From Dryomyza anilis (Eukaryota > Arthropoda > Insecta > Diptera > Dryomyzidae), in assembly GCA_951804985.1 (NCBI GenBank), contig OX638131.1:87308349-87372348 (forward strand): 64,000 nucleotides of DNA. Reading direction: 5' to 3'. Below the pieces are notes generated by a model, which saw only the letters and a program-made list of their open reading frames with translations, searched no databases and was not told the origin of the DNA. Made by a program: the position numbers and the translations under genes. Positions 9,241-21,889 of the stretch are shown one piece after another. Numbering within the stretch: the first letter of the stretch is position 1; the number at the start of each line of letters is the position of its first letter.

Positions 9241-11235
9241 AATGGTTGAAAATGTGCCTGACAATGAATATGGGATATAAGTATAATGGAATATGAGGGT
9301 ATTCGAATGGGAATACTTGAATTGGGAGTTGTTGTATGTAGAGTAGTTAAAAGGGAGATTGTAGAACAGGAGGTAGTTGGTTGAATGGTAGATAATGGTG
9401 TGGAGATATGTTCTATACGAATAGAAATAGTTAAATTAAAGTAGTTTGGTGGTCATACAAGACGGTATACTGCAAGGAGTTCAAATTTGGGGTAGCTGTA
9501 TAGGTTTTGGTAAAATGAACTATATGAAGAGAAGATATTCTATAGGGTGTAGCTTTGTATGGTCTTAATTGGGAGATAATAAATATAGACTATTGGAATA
9601 GCAGATGGATTTTAAATACTAGATGTGTTGTGTGGATGCTATGTGAATATATTAAATATATACAAAAATGAGTAGTTCTTGGAAATATAAAGACTAAAGG
9701 AACATGAAGAGAAGTGTCTTAAAAAGTGCTGTTGGAATAGACCACGGCTTCTAGATACTTTAGATGTTGTGTGGAAGCTATGTGTTTATTTAAGATTTAA
9801 AATAAGAATAGTTGAATGGGGAGTTCAAACTATAGATCGAAATGATTTAGCATATCAAAAATAGACTTTTGAAACATCTAACGGCTTTCAAAAACCAGTT
9901 GTATTGTGTGGATGCTATGATGATAAATAAGTTATTAGTATGGGAAAAGTTGGATGGTGGTAGAACGATGGGTGCATGACTTATAATATATCTTTATAGA
10001 CTATCGCAACAATTTATGACTTCCATAAAGTAAATATGTTTCTGTGGATGATATGTGGGTAATGGGGATATAAAAATGGAAATAGATGAACGAAGAAATA
10101 GTATAAAAAGGTGTAGAACTGAAAATAACTTTATAAATGGAATAAAGAAATACTAATAAATGTTTTTAAAAAGAAGTATAACGAAAGTACATGACTAAAT
10201 ATGTGGTATTGTGGAAGTCATGTGGATAATGTAATAATATAAAGGAAGTAATTAAATGGAAAAAATGCGATAGAGGAAACATCATTTGGTATATCTAAAA
10301 ATAAGTTTTTTTTGGAATAGCTCACGATATCTTAAAAGCAGATATGTTGTGTGGAAGCTATGTGGATAATGAATGTATACAGATAAAAGTAGAAAAAATA
10401 GGTTAAACAATAAAGGAAACATTACTAGGAATATCATATCATGGAGCATAAAGTATACGTTTGGAACTGTTTTCATGTACTAAATATGTAGTGTGGATTC
10501 TAAGTAGATAACAAAGGCATACGTTTGAAGATAGTCCAATCGAGGTATATAATAGAGGGACATTTACTGTGAGCTACTAAATACAGACTTTTGAAATAGT
10601 CCACGAATTCTAACACTAGAAATATTAAGTGGATGCTAAGTCAATAAAAAACTATAATACATAATAAATTCATTTTTATAAAATTGTAATTGGAAGAATG
10701 TATTAAAAAGACTTGAGATTCAACAAAAATGGTAAAGGAGTAAATATTAAAAATATAAAAACAAAACAAAAGTCTTAAAAATGATTTTGGAATCGCGTGT
10801 GGATGCTACGATGATAATGAAGGTATACAAATTGCAGTATAGAAATAGCAGTAGACAAATATAGATAGAATGATAGAGCGAACATTACTTGGAGTATCGA
10901 AAAATATACATTTGGAACAGCAGACAACTTTCATGTACTAGATATGTTGTGTGGATTCTAAGTAGATAATAAAGGCATACGAATGAAAATAATCCAATTG
11001 TAGTATATAATAGAAAGACAATGACTATGAGTAACTAAATACAGACTTTTGAAATAGTCCACGAATTCTAAGCACTAGAAATATTGTGTGGATGCTAAGT
11101 GAATAAAAAAGTATAATATATAATTAATTAATTTGTATAAAATTGTAGTTGAATTTTACATTAAAAATAATTGAAAATCAACAAAAATAGTAAAAAAGTG
11201 AATAATAAAAATGCACGTACAAAATAAAAACTTTT
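9240..11235. repeat. diverged ~140-bp satellite
   Basis: The phrase TGTGTGGATGCTATGTGGATAA recurs in variants near 9630, 9765, 9915, 10030, 10210, 10350, 10488, 10630, 10797, 10950 and 11085, usually 130-170 bp apart. It is commonly preceded by a TTTTGGAATAG-(T/A)CCACG phrase. Two stretches (about 10470-10695 and 10930-11145) are much closer to each other than to the rest, which gives a ~460 bp higher-order step of about three monomers. No coding potential. Confidence 0.75.
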
Positions 11236-12474
11236 CATAACATGACAGTGCAGATTGTTTTATTCTACAGTTTCTCAAATATTATACTGACCTCGTGTCA
11301 GCACACCTTACAATACAATACAAAACAGTTCAGGACAAAAGCATCGGTGAGCCCCTTAAAGATTGAGTAGAACGAGTACTACAAAACAGCACCAAGACCA
11401 AAACGGCAACATTACCACCAAAAGGTTACCGAATACCAGTGTCAGGTTAAACAAGCAGCAACCCGTGTCAACTATACGTAGAACCAGTTTATATTAAAAA
11501 CTACCCCATTTTAAGTTTGTCCTTTAACCAAAAACTCTATACATTCCATCAACTGATAGCTACAGCTGTCCTTTTGTATTCGTCCGTCTTTCCAAACGTC
11601 CATTTGTCTGTCCAGCATTATATATATATATATATTTTATGTGTATGAAGTCTGTGTTCCCTTTAGCACTGTGCTAATATTTGTTTGAAGCTGATGTTTT
11701 CTTTGAATTAATATTTTGAAATGTGTTCTCAACATGTACGACGTACTCTGGATGTCCTCCGGCATCTGACCTGTAGGTAAATATTTAATTTTAAACTAGC
11801 TATGGTGCACCTATAGGTACTAGGGTTTTTATTCTATTATTTTTTTGTTTTAATTTTTCTTCTAGTTTTATTTACTTAGTGATGACATGCATATCGCATA
11901 TTGAGTTCATAATAAAAAAAATTCAGTTTGATTAGAAATTCTGTTGGTTGGTTTGATTTTTGTTTTCTTTTTTTTTTAATTTCTACCTTCATCTTTGTGT
12001 CAATTTTATGTCAAGTTTTATTTTTGAGCCACTCACAGCTCACCAACATGTTTGTATTTTAATTTGCATAATGGCATAGAATTTGTATAAATATTTTTCC
12101 AAACCAAGATCCCATAGTTAATTTGCCAGAGTGAAGCCAGTCTGCCAGCCGCCTGCCCGTCAGCCTGCCAAGTGACTGATTGTCATTGTCTGGATTCCTA
12201 ATTTTTCTTGTGTGTTCAGTGCATGTAATGACTGTCAGTGAAATTCCCATTGGGGAAATCGAGCAAAATTCAGTTTAGCATATTTTATTGTGCGGCTTTT
12301 TAAATTGTGCTCAATGTGCAGCATCAAAATATGGAATGGGTTCGAGGTTTGATATGAAATTTTTCCATCTTTCTCAAACTCTCGAATTTTAAAATTTTTT
12401 ATATATATTTTTCAACAAATTTTGACTAATAATTCAAATAACAAATTCATTCCATAAAATCAAATTTAACTTTT
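11236..12474. other. unique-looking AT-rich sequence, no gene recognised
   Basis: Contains a short (TA)n tract at about 11621-11634 and a CTGCCAGCCGCCTGCCCGTC phrase near 12139. The 12059-12250 minus-strand frame has no recognisable domain. From about 12360 the sequence grades into TTCTATTAAA-like words, which looks like the decayed edge of the satellite that follows. Confidence 0.5.
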
Positions 12475-13965
12475 ATAAATTCTATTAAATTTTATTAAAT
12501 TCTATTAAATTCTATCATATTCTATTAAATTCCATTAAATTTTATTCAACTCTATTAAATTTTATTTAATTCAGTTAAATTCTATCATAATCTATTAAAT
12601 TCTATTAAATTCTATTAATTTCTATTAAAATCTATTAAATTCTATTAAATTCTATTAAATTATATTAAATTATATTAAATTCTATTAAATTCTATTAAAT
12701 TCTATTAAAATCTATTAAATTCTATTAAATTCTATTAAATTCTATTAAATTCTATTAAATTCTATTAAATTCTATTAAATTCTATTAAATTCAATTAAAT
12801 TCTGTTAAGTTCTATTAAGTTATATTAAATTCTATTAAATTCTATTAAATTCTATTAAATTCTATTAAATTCTATTAAATTCTATTAAATTCTATTAAAT
12901 TCAATTAAATTCTGTTAAGTTCTATTAAGTTATATTAAATTCTATTAAATTCTATTAAATTCTATTAAATTCTATTAAATTTTATTAAATTTTATTAAAT
13001 TTTATTAAATTTTATTAAATTCTATTAAATTCTATTAAATTCTATTAAATTCTATTAAATTCTATTAAATTCTATTAAATTCTATTAAATTCTATTAAAT
13101 TCTATTAAATTCTATTAAATTCTATTAAATTCTATTAAATTCTATTAAATTCTATTAAATTCTATTAAATTCTATTAAATTCTATTAAATTCTATTAAAT
13201 TCTATTAAATTTTATTAAATTCTATTAAATTCTATTAAATTCTATTAAATTCTATTAAATTCTATTAAATTCTATTAAATTCTATTAAATTCTATTAAAT
13301 TCTATTGAATTCTATTAAATTCTATTAAATTCTATTAAATTCTATTAAATTCTATTAAATTCTATTAAATTCTATTAAATTCTATTAAATTCTATTAAAT
13401 TCTATTAAATTCTATTAAATTCTATTAAATTCTATTAAATTCTATTAAATTCTATTAAATTCTATTAAATTCTATTAAATTCTATTAAATTCTATTAAAT
13501 TCTATTAAATTCTATTAAATTCTATTAAATTCTATTAAATTCTATTAAATTCTATTAAATTCTATTAAATTCTATTAAATTCTATTAAATTCTATTAAAT
13601 TCTATTAAATTCTATTAAATTCTATTAAATTCTATTAAATTCTATTAAATTCTATTAAATTCTATTAAATTCTATTAAATTCTATTAAATTCTATTAAAT
13701 TCTATTAAATTCTATTAAATTCTATTAAATTCTATTAAATTCTATTAAATTCTATTAAATTCTATTAAATTCTATTAAATTCTATTAAATTCTATTAAAT
13801 TCTATTAAATTCTATTAAATTCTATTAAATTCTATTAAATTCTATTAAATTCTATTAAATTCTATTAAATTCTATTAAATTCTATTAAATTCTATTAAAT
13901 TCTATTAAATTCAATTAAATTCAATTAAATTCTATTAAATTCTTTTAAATTCTTTTAAATTCTAT
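12475..13965 (+). repeat. 10-bp satellite array (TCTATTAAAT)n, ~1.5 kb
   Basis: About 150 tandem copies of TCTATTAAAT. The first ~150 bp carry many variants (TCTATCATAT, TTTATTCAAC), the middle (about 13021-13900) is almost perfectly uniform, and the last units drift again (TCAATTAAAT, TCTTTTAAAT). Near 12791 and 12901 a variant block (TCAATTAAAT TCTGTTAAGT, then TCTATTAAGT TATATTAAAT) occurs twice, 110 bp apart. The same unit forms the 15196-21076 array in the opposite orientation. Confidence 0.97.
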
Positions 13966-15195
13966 TTCTATCCTAAATTCAATTTCTGACCTAAAATTTG
14001 TATTTTTTTCCAAAATTCCGATTTTCTTTAAATACCCCGAAATGTTCGCATTATCTCTCAGTAATTAATTTAAACGCCTAAACCTCATATTTGAATTTTC
14101 AAATTGTCAATTTTAAATTAACAGCATTAATTGTTTAACATGCAATGTAAACGAAATAAATTTCTAAATGTTAACTTAATGCAAATGCAAATATTAAGTA
14201 ATATGCAAAATATGCAAAATTATACTAATAGTACTAATACTGTAGGGGTAATAAATAATTCGATACTAATATTGAAAATTTGAAGGGACCAGCAGGAGGA
14301 CCACAGTCTCATATGTTGTATGGAAGGGAGCCAAATCGATGTGTATTATTTGTCGAATAAAGCAGAAGTGTAGAGAGGAGTACTGAAACACATACGACAC
14401 ACACATAGGCGCTAATGCAGCTGCCCATGGCTGTGTCTGTGAGTGTTTGTGTGTATGTAAATTTTGTATGTGTGTGTAAATGAAATTATTCATAAAATAT
14501 TTGAATTCAATTTGAATTGCATTTTGAAATTGAAATTGAAATGTCGTAACTTTGTAACGCACTGTAGCATTTTCCACACACAGGGAAATATTTACACACA
14601 CACGCATGCAGACAGACAGACACTACACACACACACACAGACATGATATTATTACAAATACATTGGCTGGCAGTTGGTCCTGGCCACTTGAGTGCTGCCA
14701 GCCACATTCGCAATAAATTGTCGAAAACGATTTATCATGCGGTTGATTACGACTCTCCAAATAAATGGAAATGAAGCCCAGCCGATCGACTTGTGATTAT
14801 TTAATATATATTGTTATAATAACAACAAAAACTATATTACAACAGCAGCAGCCATATTGATTTCCATCTCGCTACTCTCCCTGCACTCGTTGAGCTCAAC
14901 CGTTAAGGGTTGCCAGAGTACCATTAAAAATCAAGAACAAATAGACCAAAAAAGCGCAACATTTGTTACGCATTGTAATTGATTCGTTTTTGTGTGAGGG
15001 TTGATTGTTTGGTTGTTTCTTTATTATAATTTTGATCAAACAATTTTTGGACAAACCTGTTTATTTTATGTGTTATGGGAAAATCGTCTATAATTGAAAA
15101 ACATACCTGAAAATAAATAAAGAGAAATATATTATTAGTTTTATAAAAGTATTAATAGAAATTAATAGATTTTCAAAGAATTGAAAAGAATAAAA
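13966..15195. other. spacer between inverted 10-bp satellite arrays
   Basis: About 1.2 kb of non-satellite sequence with GTGTGTGT-rich tracts near 14430-14480 and ACACACAC tracts near 14595-14640. Open frames at 14266-14607 minus, 14464-14646 plus and 14507-14713 minus overlap each other across these dinucleotide tracts, have no recognisable domain and are rejected as genes. It includes a moderately G+C-richer part (14680-14930) without recognised function. Confidence 0.6.
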
Positions 15196-18100
15196 CTTAA
15201 TATAATTTAATATAATTTAATAGGATTTAATAGAATTTAATAGAATTTAATAGAATTTAATAGAATTTAATAGAATTTAATAGAATTTAATAGAATTTAA
15301 TAGAATTTAATAGAATTTAATAGAATTTAATAGAATTTAATAGAATTTAATAGAATTTAATAGAATTTAATAGAAATTAATAGAATTTAATAGAATTTAA
15401 TAGAATTTAATAGAATTTAATAGAGTCCAATAGAATTTAATAGAATTTAATAGAATTTAACAGAATTTAATAGAATTTATAGAATTTATAGAATTTATAG
15501 AATTTAATAGAATTTATTAGAATTTAATAGATTTTAATAGAATTTAATAGAATTTAATAGAATTTAATAAAATTTAATAGAATTTAATAGAATTTAATAG
15601 AATTTAATAGAATTTAATAGAATTTAATAGAATTTAATAGAATTTAATAGAATTTAATAGAATTTAATAGAATTTAATAGAATTTAATAGAATTTAATAG
15701 AATTTTAGAATTTAATAGAACTTAATAGAATTTAATAGAATTTAATAGAATTTAATAGAATTTAATAGAAGTTAATAGAATTTAATAGAATTTAATAGAA
15801 TTTAATAGAATTTAATAGAATTTAATAGAATTTAATAGAATTTAATAGAATTTAATAGAATTTAATAGAATTTAATAGAATTTAATAGAATTTAATAGAA
15901 TTTAATAGAATTTAATAGAATTTAATAGAATTTAATAGAATTTAATAGAATTTAATAGAATTTAATAGAATTTAATAGAATTTAATAGAATTTAATAGAA
16001 TTTAATAGAATTTAATAGAACTTAACGAATTTAATAGAATTTAATAGAATTTAATAGAATTTAATATAATTTAATAGAATTTAATAGAATTTAATAGAAT
16101 TTAATAGAATTTAATAGAATTTTAGAATTTAATAGAACTTAATAGAATTTAATAGAATTTAATAGAATTTAATAGAAGTTAATAGAATTTAATAGAATTT
16201 AATAGAATTTAATAGAATTTAATAGAATTTAATATAATTTAATAGAATTTAATAGAATTTAATAGAATTTAATAGAATTTAATAGAATTTAATAGAATTT
16301 AATAGAATTTAATAGAATTTAATAGAATTTAATAGAATTTAATAGAATTTAATAGAATTTAATAGAATTTAATAGAATTTAATAGAATTTAATAGAATTT
16401 AATAGAATTTAATAGAATTTAATAGAACTTAACGAATTTAATAGAATTTAATAGAATTTAATAGAATTTAATATAATTTAATAGAATTTAATAGAATTTA
16501 ATAGAATTTAATAGAATTTAATAGAATTTAAAAGAATTTAATAGAATTTTATAGATTTTAATAGGATTTAATAAATTTTAATAGGATTTAATAAATTGTA
16601 ATAGAATTGAATAGAGTTTAATAGATTTTAATAGAAATTAATAGAATTTAATAGAATTTAATAGAATTTAATAGAATTTAATAGAATTAAATAGAATTTA
16701 ATAGAATTTAATAGAATTTTATAGAATTTAATAGAATTTAATAGAATTTAATAGAATTTAATAGAATTTAATAGAATTTAATAGAATTTAATAGAATTTA
16801 ATAGAATTTAATAGAATTTAATAGAATTTAATATAATTTAATAGAATTTAATAGAATTTAATAGAATTTAATAGAATTTAATAGAATTTAATAGAATTTA
16901 ATAGAATTTAATAGAATTTAATAGAATTTAATAGAATTTAATAGAATTTAATAGAATTTAATAGAATTTCATAGAGTTTAATAGAGTTTAATAGAATTTA
17001 ATAGAATTTAATAAAATTTAATAGAATTTAATAGAATTTAATACAATTTAATAGAATTTAATAGAATTTAATAGAATTTAATACAATTTAATAGAATTTA
17101 ATAGAATTTAATAGAATTTAATAGAGTTTAATAGAATTTAATAGAATTTAATAAAATTTAATAGAATTTAATAGAATTTAATAGAATTTAATAGAATTTA
17201 ATAGAATTTAATAAAATTGAATAGAATTTAATAGAATTTAATAGATTTTAATAGAATTTAATAGAATTTAATAGAATTTAATAGAATTTAATAGAATTTA
17301 ATAGAATTTAATAGAATTTAATAGAATTTAATAGAATTTAATACAATTTAATAGAATTTAATAGAATTTAATAGAATTTAATAGAATTTAATAGAATTTA
17401 AAAGAATTTAATAGAATTTAATAGAATTTAATAGAATTTAATAGAATTTAATAGAATTTAAAAGAATTTAATAGAATTTTATAGATTTTAATAGGATTTA
17501 ATAAATTTTAATAGGATTTAATAAATTGTAATAGAATTGAATAGAGTTTAATAGATTTTAATAGAAATTAATAGAATTTAATAGAATTTAATAGAATTTA
17601 ATAGAATTTAATAGAATTAAATAGAATTTAATAGAATTTAATAGAATTTTATAGAATTTAATAGAATTTAATAGAATTTAATAGAATTTAATAGAATTTA
17701 ATAGAATTTAATAGAATTTAATAGAATTTAATAGAATTTAATAGAATTTAATAGAATTTAATATAATTTAATAGAATTTAATAGAATTTAATAGAATTTA
17801 ATAGAATTTAATAGAATTTAATAGAATTTAATAGAATTTAATAGAATTTAATAGAATTTAATAGAATTTAATAGAATTTAATAGAATTTAATAGAATTTA
17901 ATAGAATTTAATAGAATTTAATAGAATTTAATAGAATTTAATAGAATTTAATAGAACTTAACGAATTTAATAGAATTTAATAGAATTTAATAGAATTTAA
18001 TATAATTTAATAGAATTTAATAGAATTTAATAGAATTTAATAGAATTTAATAGAATTTTAGAATTTAATAGAACTTAATAGAATTTAATAGAATTTAATA

Positions 18101-21076
18101 GAATTTAATAGAAGTTAATAGAATTTAATAGAATTTAATAGAATTTAATAGAATTTAATAGAATTTAATATAATTTAATAGAATTTAATAGAATTTAATA
18201 GAATTTAATAGAATTTAATAGAATTTAATAGAATTTAATAGAATTAAATAGAATTTAATAGAATTTAATAGAATTTAATAGAATTTAATAGAATTTAATA
18301 GAATTTAATAGAACTTAACGAATTTAATAGAATTTAATAGAATTTAATAGAATTTAATATAATTTAATAGAATTTAATAGAATTTAATAGAATTTAATAG
18401 AATTTAATAGAATTAAATAGAATTTAATAGAATTTAATAGAATTTTATAGAATTTAATAGAATTTAATAGAATTTAATAGAATTTAATAGAATTTAATAG
18501 AATTTAATAGAATTTAATAGAATTTAATAGAATTTAATAGAATTTAATAGAATTTAATAGAATTTAATAGAATTTAATAGAATTTAATAGAATTTAATAG
18601 AATTTAATAGAATTTAATAGAATTTAATAGAATTTAATAGAATTTAATAGAATTTAATAGAATTTAATAGAATTTAATAGAACTTAACGAATTTAATAGA
18701 ATTTAATAGAATTTAATAGAATTTAATATAATTTAATAGAATTTAATAGAATTTAATAGAATTTAATAGAATTTAATAGAATTTTAGAATTTAATAGAAC
18801 TTAATAGAATTTAATAGAATTTAATAGAATTTAATAGAAGTTAATAGAATTTAATAGAATTTAATAGAATTTAATAGAATTTAATATAATTTAATAGAAT
18901 TTAATAGAATTTAATAGAATTTAATAGAATTTAATAGAATTTAATAGAATTTAATAGAATTTAATAGAATTTAATAGAATTTAATAGAATTTAATAGAAT
19001 TTAATAGAATTTAATAGAATTTAATAGAATTTAATAGAATTTAATAGAATTTAATAGAATTTAATAGAATTTAATAGAACTTAACGAATTTAATAGAATT
19101 TAATAGAATTTAATAGAATTTAATATAATTTAATAGAATTTAATAGAATTTAATAGAATTTAATAGAATTTAATAGAATTTAAAAGAATTTAATAGAATT
19201 TTATAGATTTTAATAGGATTTAATAAATTTTAATAGGATTTAATAAATTGTAATAGAATTGAATAGAGTTTAATAGATTTTAATAGAAATTAATAGAATT
19301 TAATAGAATTTAATAGAATTTAATAGAATTTAATAGAATTAAATAGAATTTAATAGAATTTAATAGAATTTTATAGAATTTAATAGAATTTAATAGAATT
19401 TAATAGAATTTAATAGAATTTAATAGAATTTAATAGAATTTAATAGAATTTAATAGAATTTAATAGAATTTAATAGAATTTAATATAATTTAATAGAATT
19501 TAATAGAATTTAATAGAATTTAATAGAATTTAATAGAATTTAATAGAATTTAATAGAATTTAATAGAATTTAATAGAATTTAATAGAATTTAATAGAATT
19601 TAATAGAATTTAATAGAATTTCATAGAGTTTAATAGAGTTTAATAGAATTTAATAGAATTTAATAAAATTTAATAGAATTTAATAGAATTTAATACAATT
19701 TAATAGAATTTAATAGAATTTAATAGAATTTAATACAATTTAATAGAATTTAATAGAATTTAATAGAATTTAATAGAGTTTAATAGAATTTAATAGAATT
19801 TAATAAAATTTAATAGAATTTAATAGAATTTAATAGAATTTAATAGAATTTAATAGAATTTAATAAAATTGAATAGAATTTAATAGAATTTAATAGATTT
19901 TAATAGAATTTAATAGAATTTAATAGAATTTAATAGAATTTAATAGAATTTAATAGAATTTAATAGAATTTAATAGAATTTAATAGAATTTAATACAATT
20001 TAATAGAATTTAATAGAATTTAATAGAATTTAATAGAATTTAAAAGAATTTAATAGAATTTAATAGAATTTAATAGAATTTAATAGAATTTAATAGAATT
20101 TAAAAGAATTTAATAGAATTTTATAGATTTTAATAGGATTTAATAAATTTTAATAGGATTTAATAAATTGTAATAGAATTGAATAGAGTTTAATAGATTT
20201 TAATAGAAATTAATAGAATTTAATAGAATTTAATAGAATTTAATAGAATTTAATAGAATTAAATAGAATTTAATAGAATTTAATAGAATTTTATAGAATT
20301 TAATAGAATTTAATAGAATTTAATAGAATTTAATAGAATTTAATAGAATTTAATAGAATTTAATAGAATTTAATAGAATTTAATAGAATTTAATAGAATT
20401 TAATATAATTTAATAGAATTTAATAGAATTTAATAGAATTTAATAGAATTTAATAGAATTTAATAGAATTTAATAGAATTTAATAGAATTTAATAGAATT
20501 TAATAGAGTTTAATAGAATTTAATAGAATTTAATAGAATTTCATAGAGTTTAATAGAGTTTAATAGAATTTAATAGAATTTAATAAAATTTAATAGAATT
20601 TAATAGAATTTAATACAATTTAATAGAATTTAATAGAATTTAATAGAATTTAATACAATTTAATAGAATTTAATAGAATTTAATAGAATTTAATAGAGTT
20701 TAATAGAATTTAATAGAATTTAATAAAATTTAATAGAATTTAATAGAATTTAATAGAATTTAATAGAATTTAATAGAATTTAATAAAATTGAATAGAATT
20801 TAATAGAATTTAATAGATTTTAATAGAATTTAATAGAATTTAATAGAATTTAATAGAATTTAATAGAATTTAATAGAATTTAATAGAATTTAATAGAATT
20901 TAATAGAATTTAATAGAATTTAATAGAATTTAATAGAATTTAATAGAATTTAATAGAATTTAATAGAGTTTAATAGAATTTAATAGAATTTAATAGAATT
21001 TAAGAGTATATAATAGAATTAAAATGAATTTAAATGAATTTAATTGAATTTAATTGAATTTAATAAAATTTAATAG
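15196..21076 (-). repeat. 10-bp satellite array (ATTTAATAGA)n, ~5.9 kb, inverted relative to 12475-13965
   Basis: About 590 tandem copies of ATTTAATAGA, the reverse complement of TCTATTAAAT. Variant units mark higher-order structure. A GAACTTAACGAATTT variant lies near 16020, 16429, 17957, 18313, 18683 and 19079. An AAAAGAATT...TTATAGATTTTAATAGG block lies near 16531, 17461, 19183 and 20103. A TTTCATAGAGTTTAATAGAG block lies near 16970, 19622 and 20542. These give steps of ~360-410 bp, ~920-930 bp and ~2.65 kb. The edges are diverged (AAAATGAATTTAAATG at the right end). Confidence 0.97.
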
Positions 21077-21889
21077 CCTCCTTTTTTGAAAACATCTGCA
21101 ACTCATGAAGAATATTACTAAATACTCTATTGAAGTCTAACCAGGTTGCGCTTCTTGATATCAAAGTTTTCTGTTAAACTTTGTATCACTTCTTGCCTTC
21201 TGTATTTAATTATGATGGTTTTTAAAATTATTCTAATCATTGATATTATTAAAAATTATATATGCTCGCATTTGAATTAATCAAAAACGCATATTTTATA
21301 TTCTTTATTGAGCAAATAAATTGTGTTTTATGCCATTACGTATTAATGCACATTAAATATTATACATTTGTCCCCCCCCCCCCCTCACAGTCAATCGTAA
21401 TTCTCAAATGAGTGCATTACGTATGAATTTCTGTATTTTCATTAGCTTATTAATTAAATAAAAATTGTATTAATCTCGCCAACGATAAATTCATTAATAT
21501 ATTCATTTTTCCGGACTTAATATGCGGGATACGCGCGCAACACACTTCGAGTTTTAATAACAAATGAAAAGCTCTTCGTTTAACAAATTCACAACTTATG
21601 CAAAATGGCCATGCTTTGCGGCATGGAGTAATATAAATGAGCAGCATCATTTTAATATTATTAAAAAACAAATTGAACGCAAGGCAACAATTGAAGCGAA
21701 AATATTAATAACAACATAAATGTAAATGCTGGCAACAATGGATGGGGTGAGGTGGGTTGGTTGGTAGAAATTCGAATAATTGAGCAGCGAGTAAGTGAAA
21801 CGAACGAGTGTTAAGGCAATGAAAAGAAGAGAACGCGAAGCAACGAATGCTGACAATTTAATCAAGATGTTTCAAGTAAATTAAACAGT
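21077..21889. other. unique-looking region with an isolated poly-C tract
   Basis: AT-rich sequence with a run of 13 C at 21372-21384, odd in this composition. The minus frames 21450-21671 and 21647-21865 have no recognisable domain. Confidence 0.5.

Noticed and set aside
14266..14713. Three overlapping frames in the spacer between the satellite arrays.
   Set aside because: They run through GT/AC dinucleotide tracts on both strands and have no recognisable domain.
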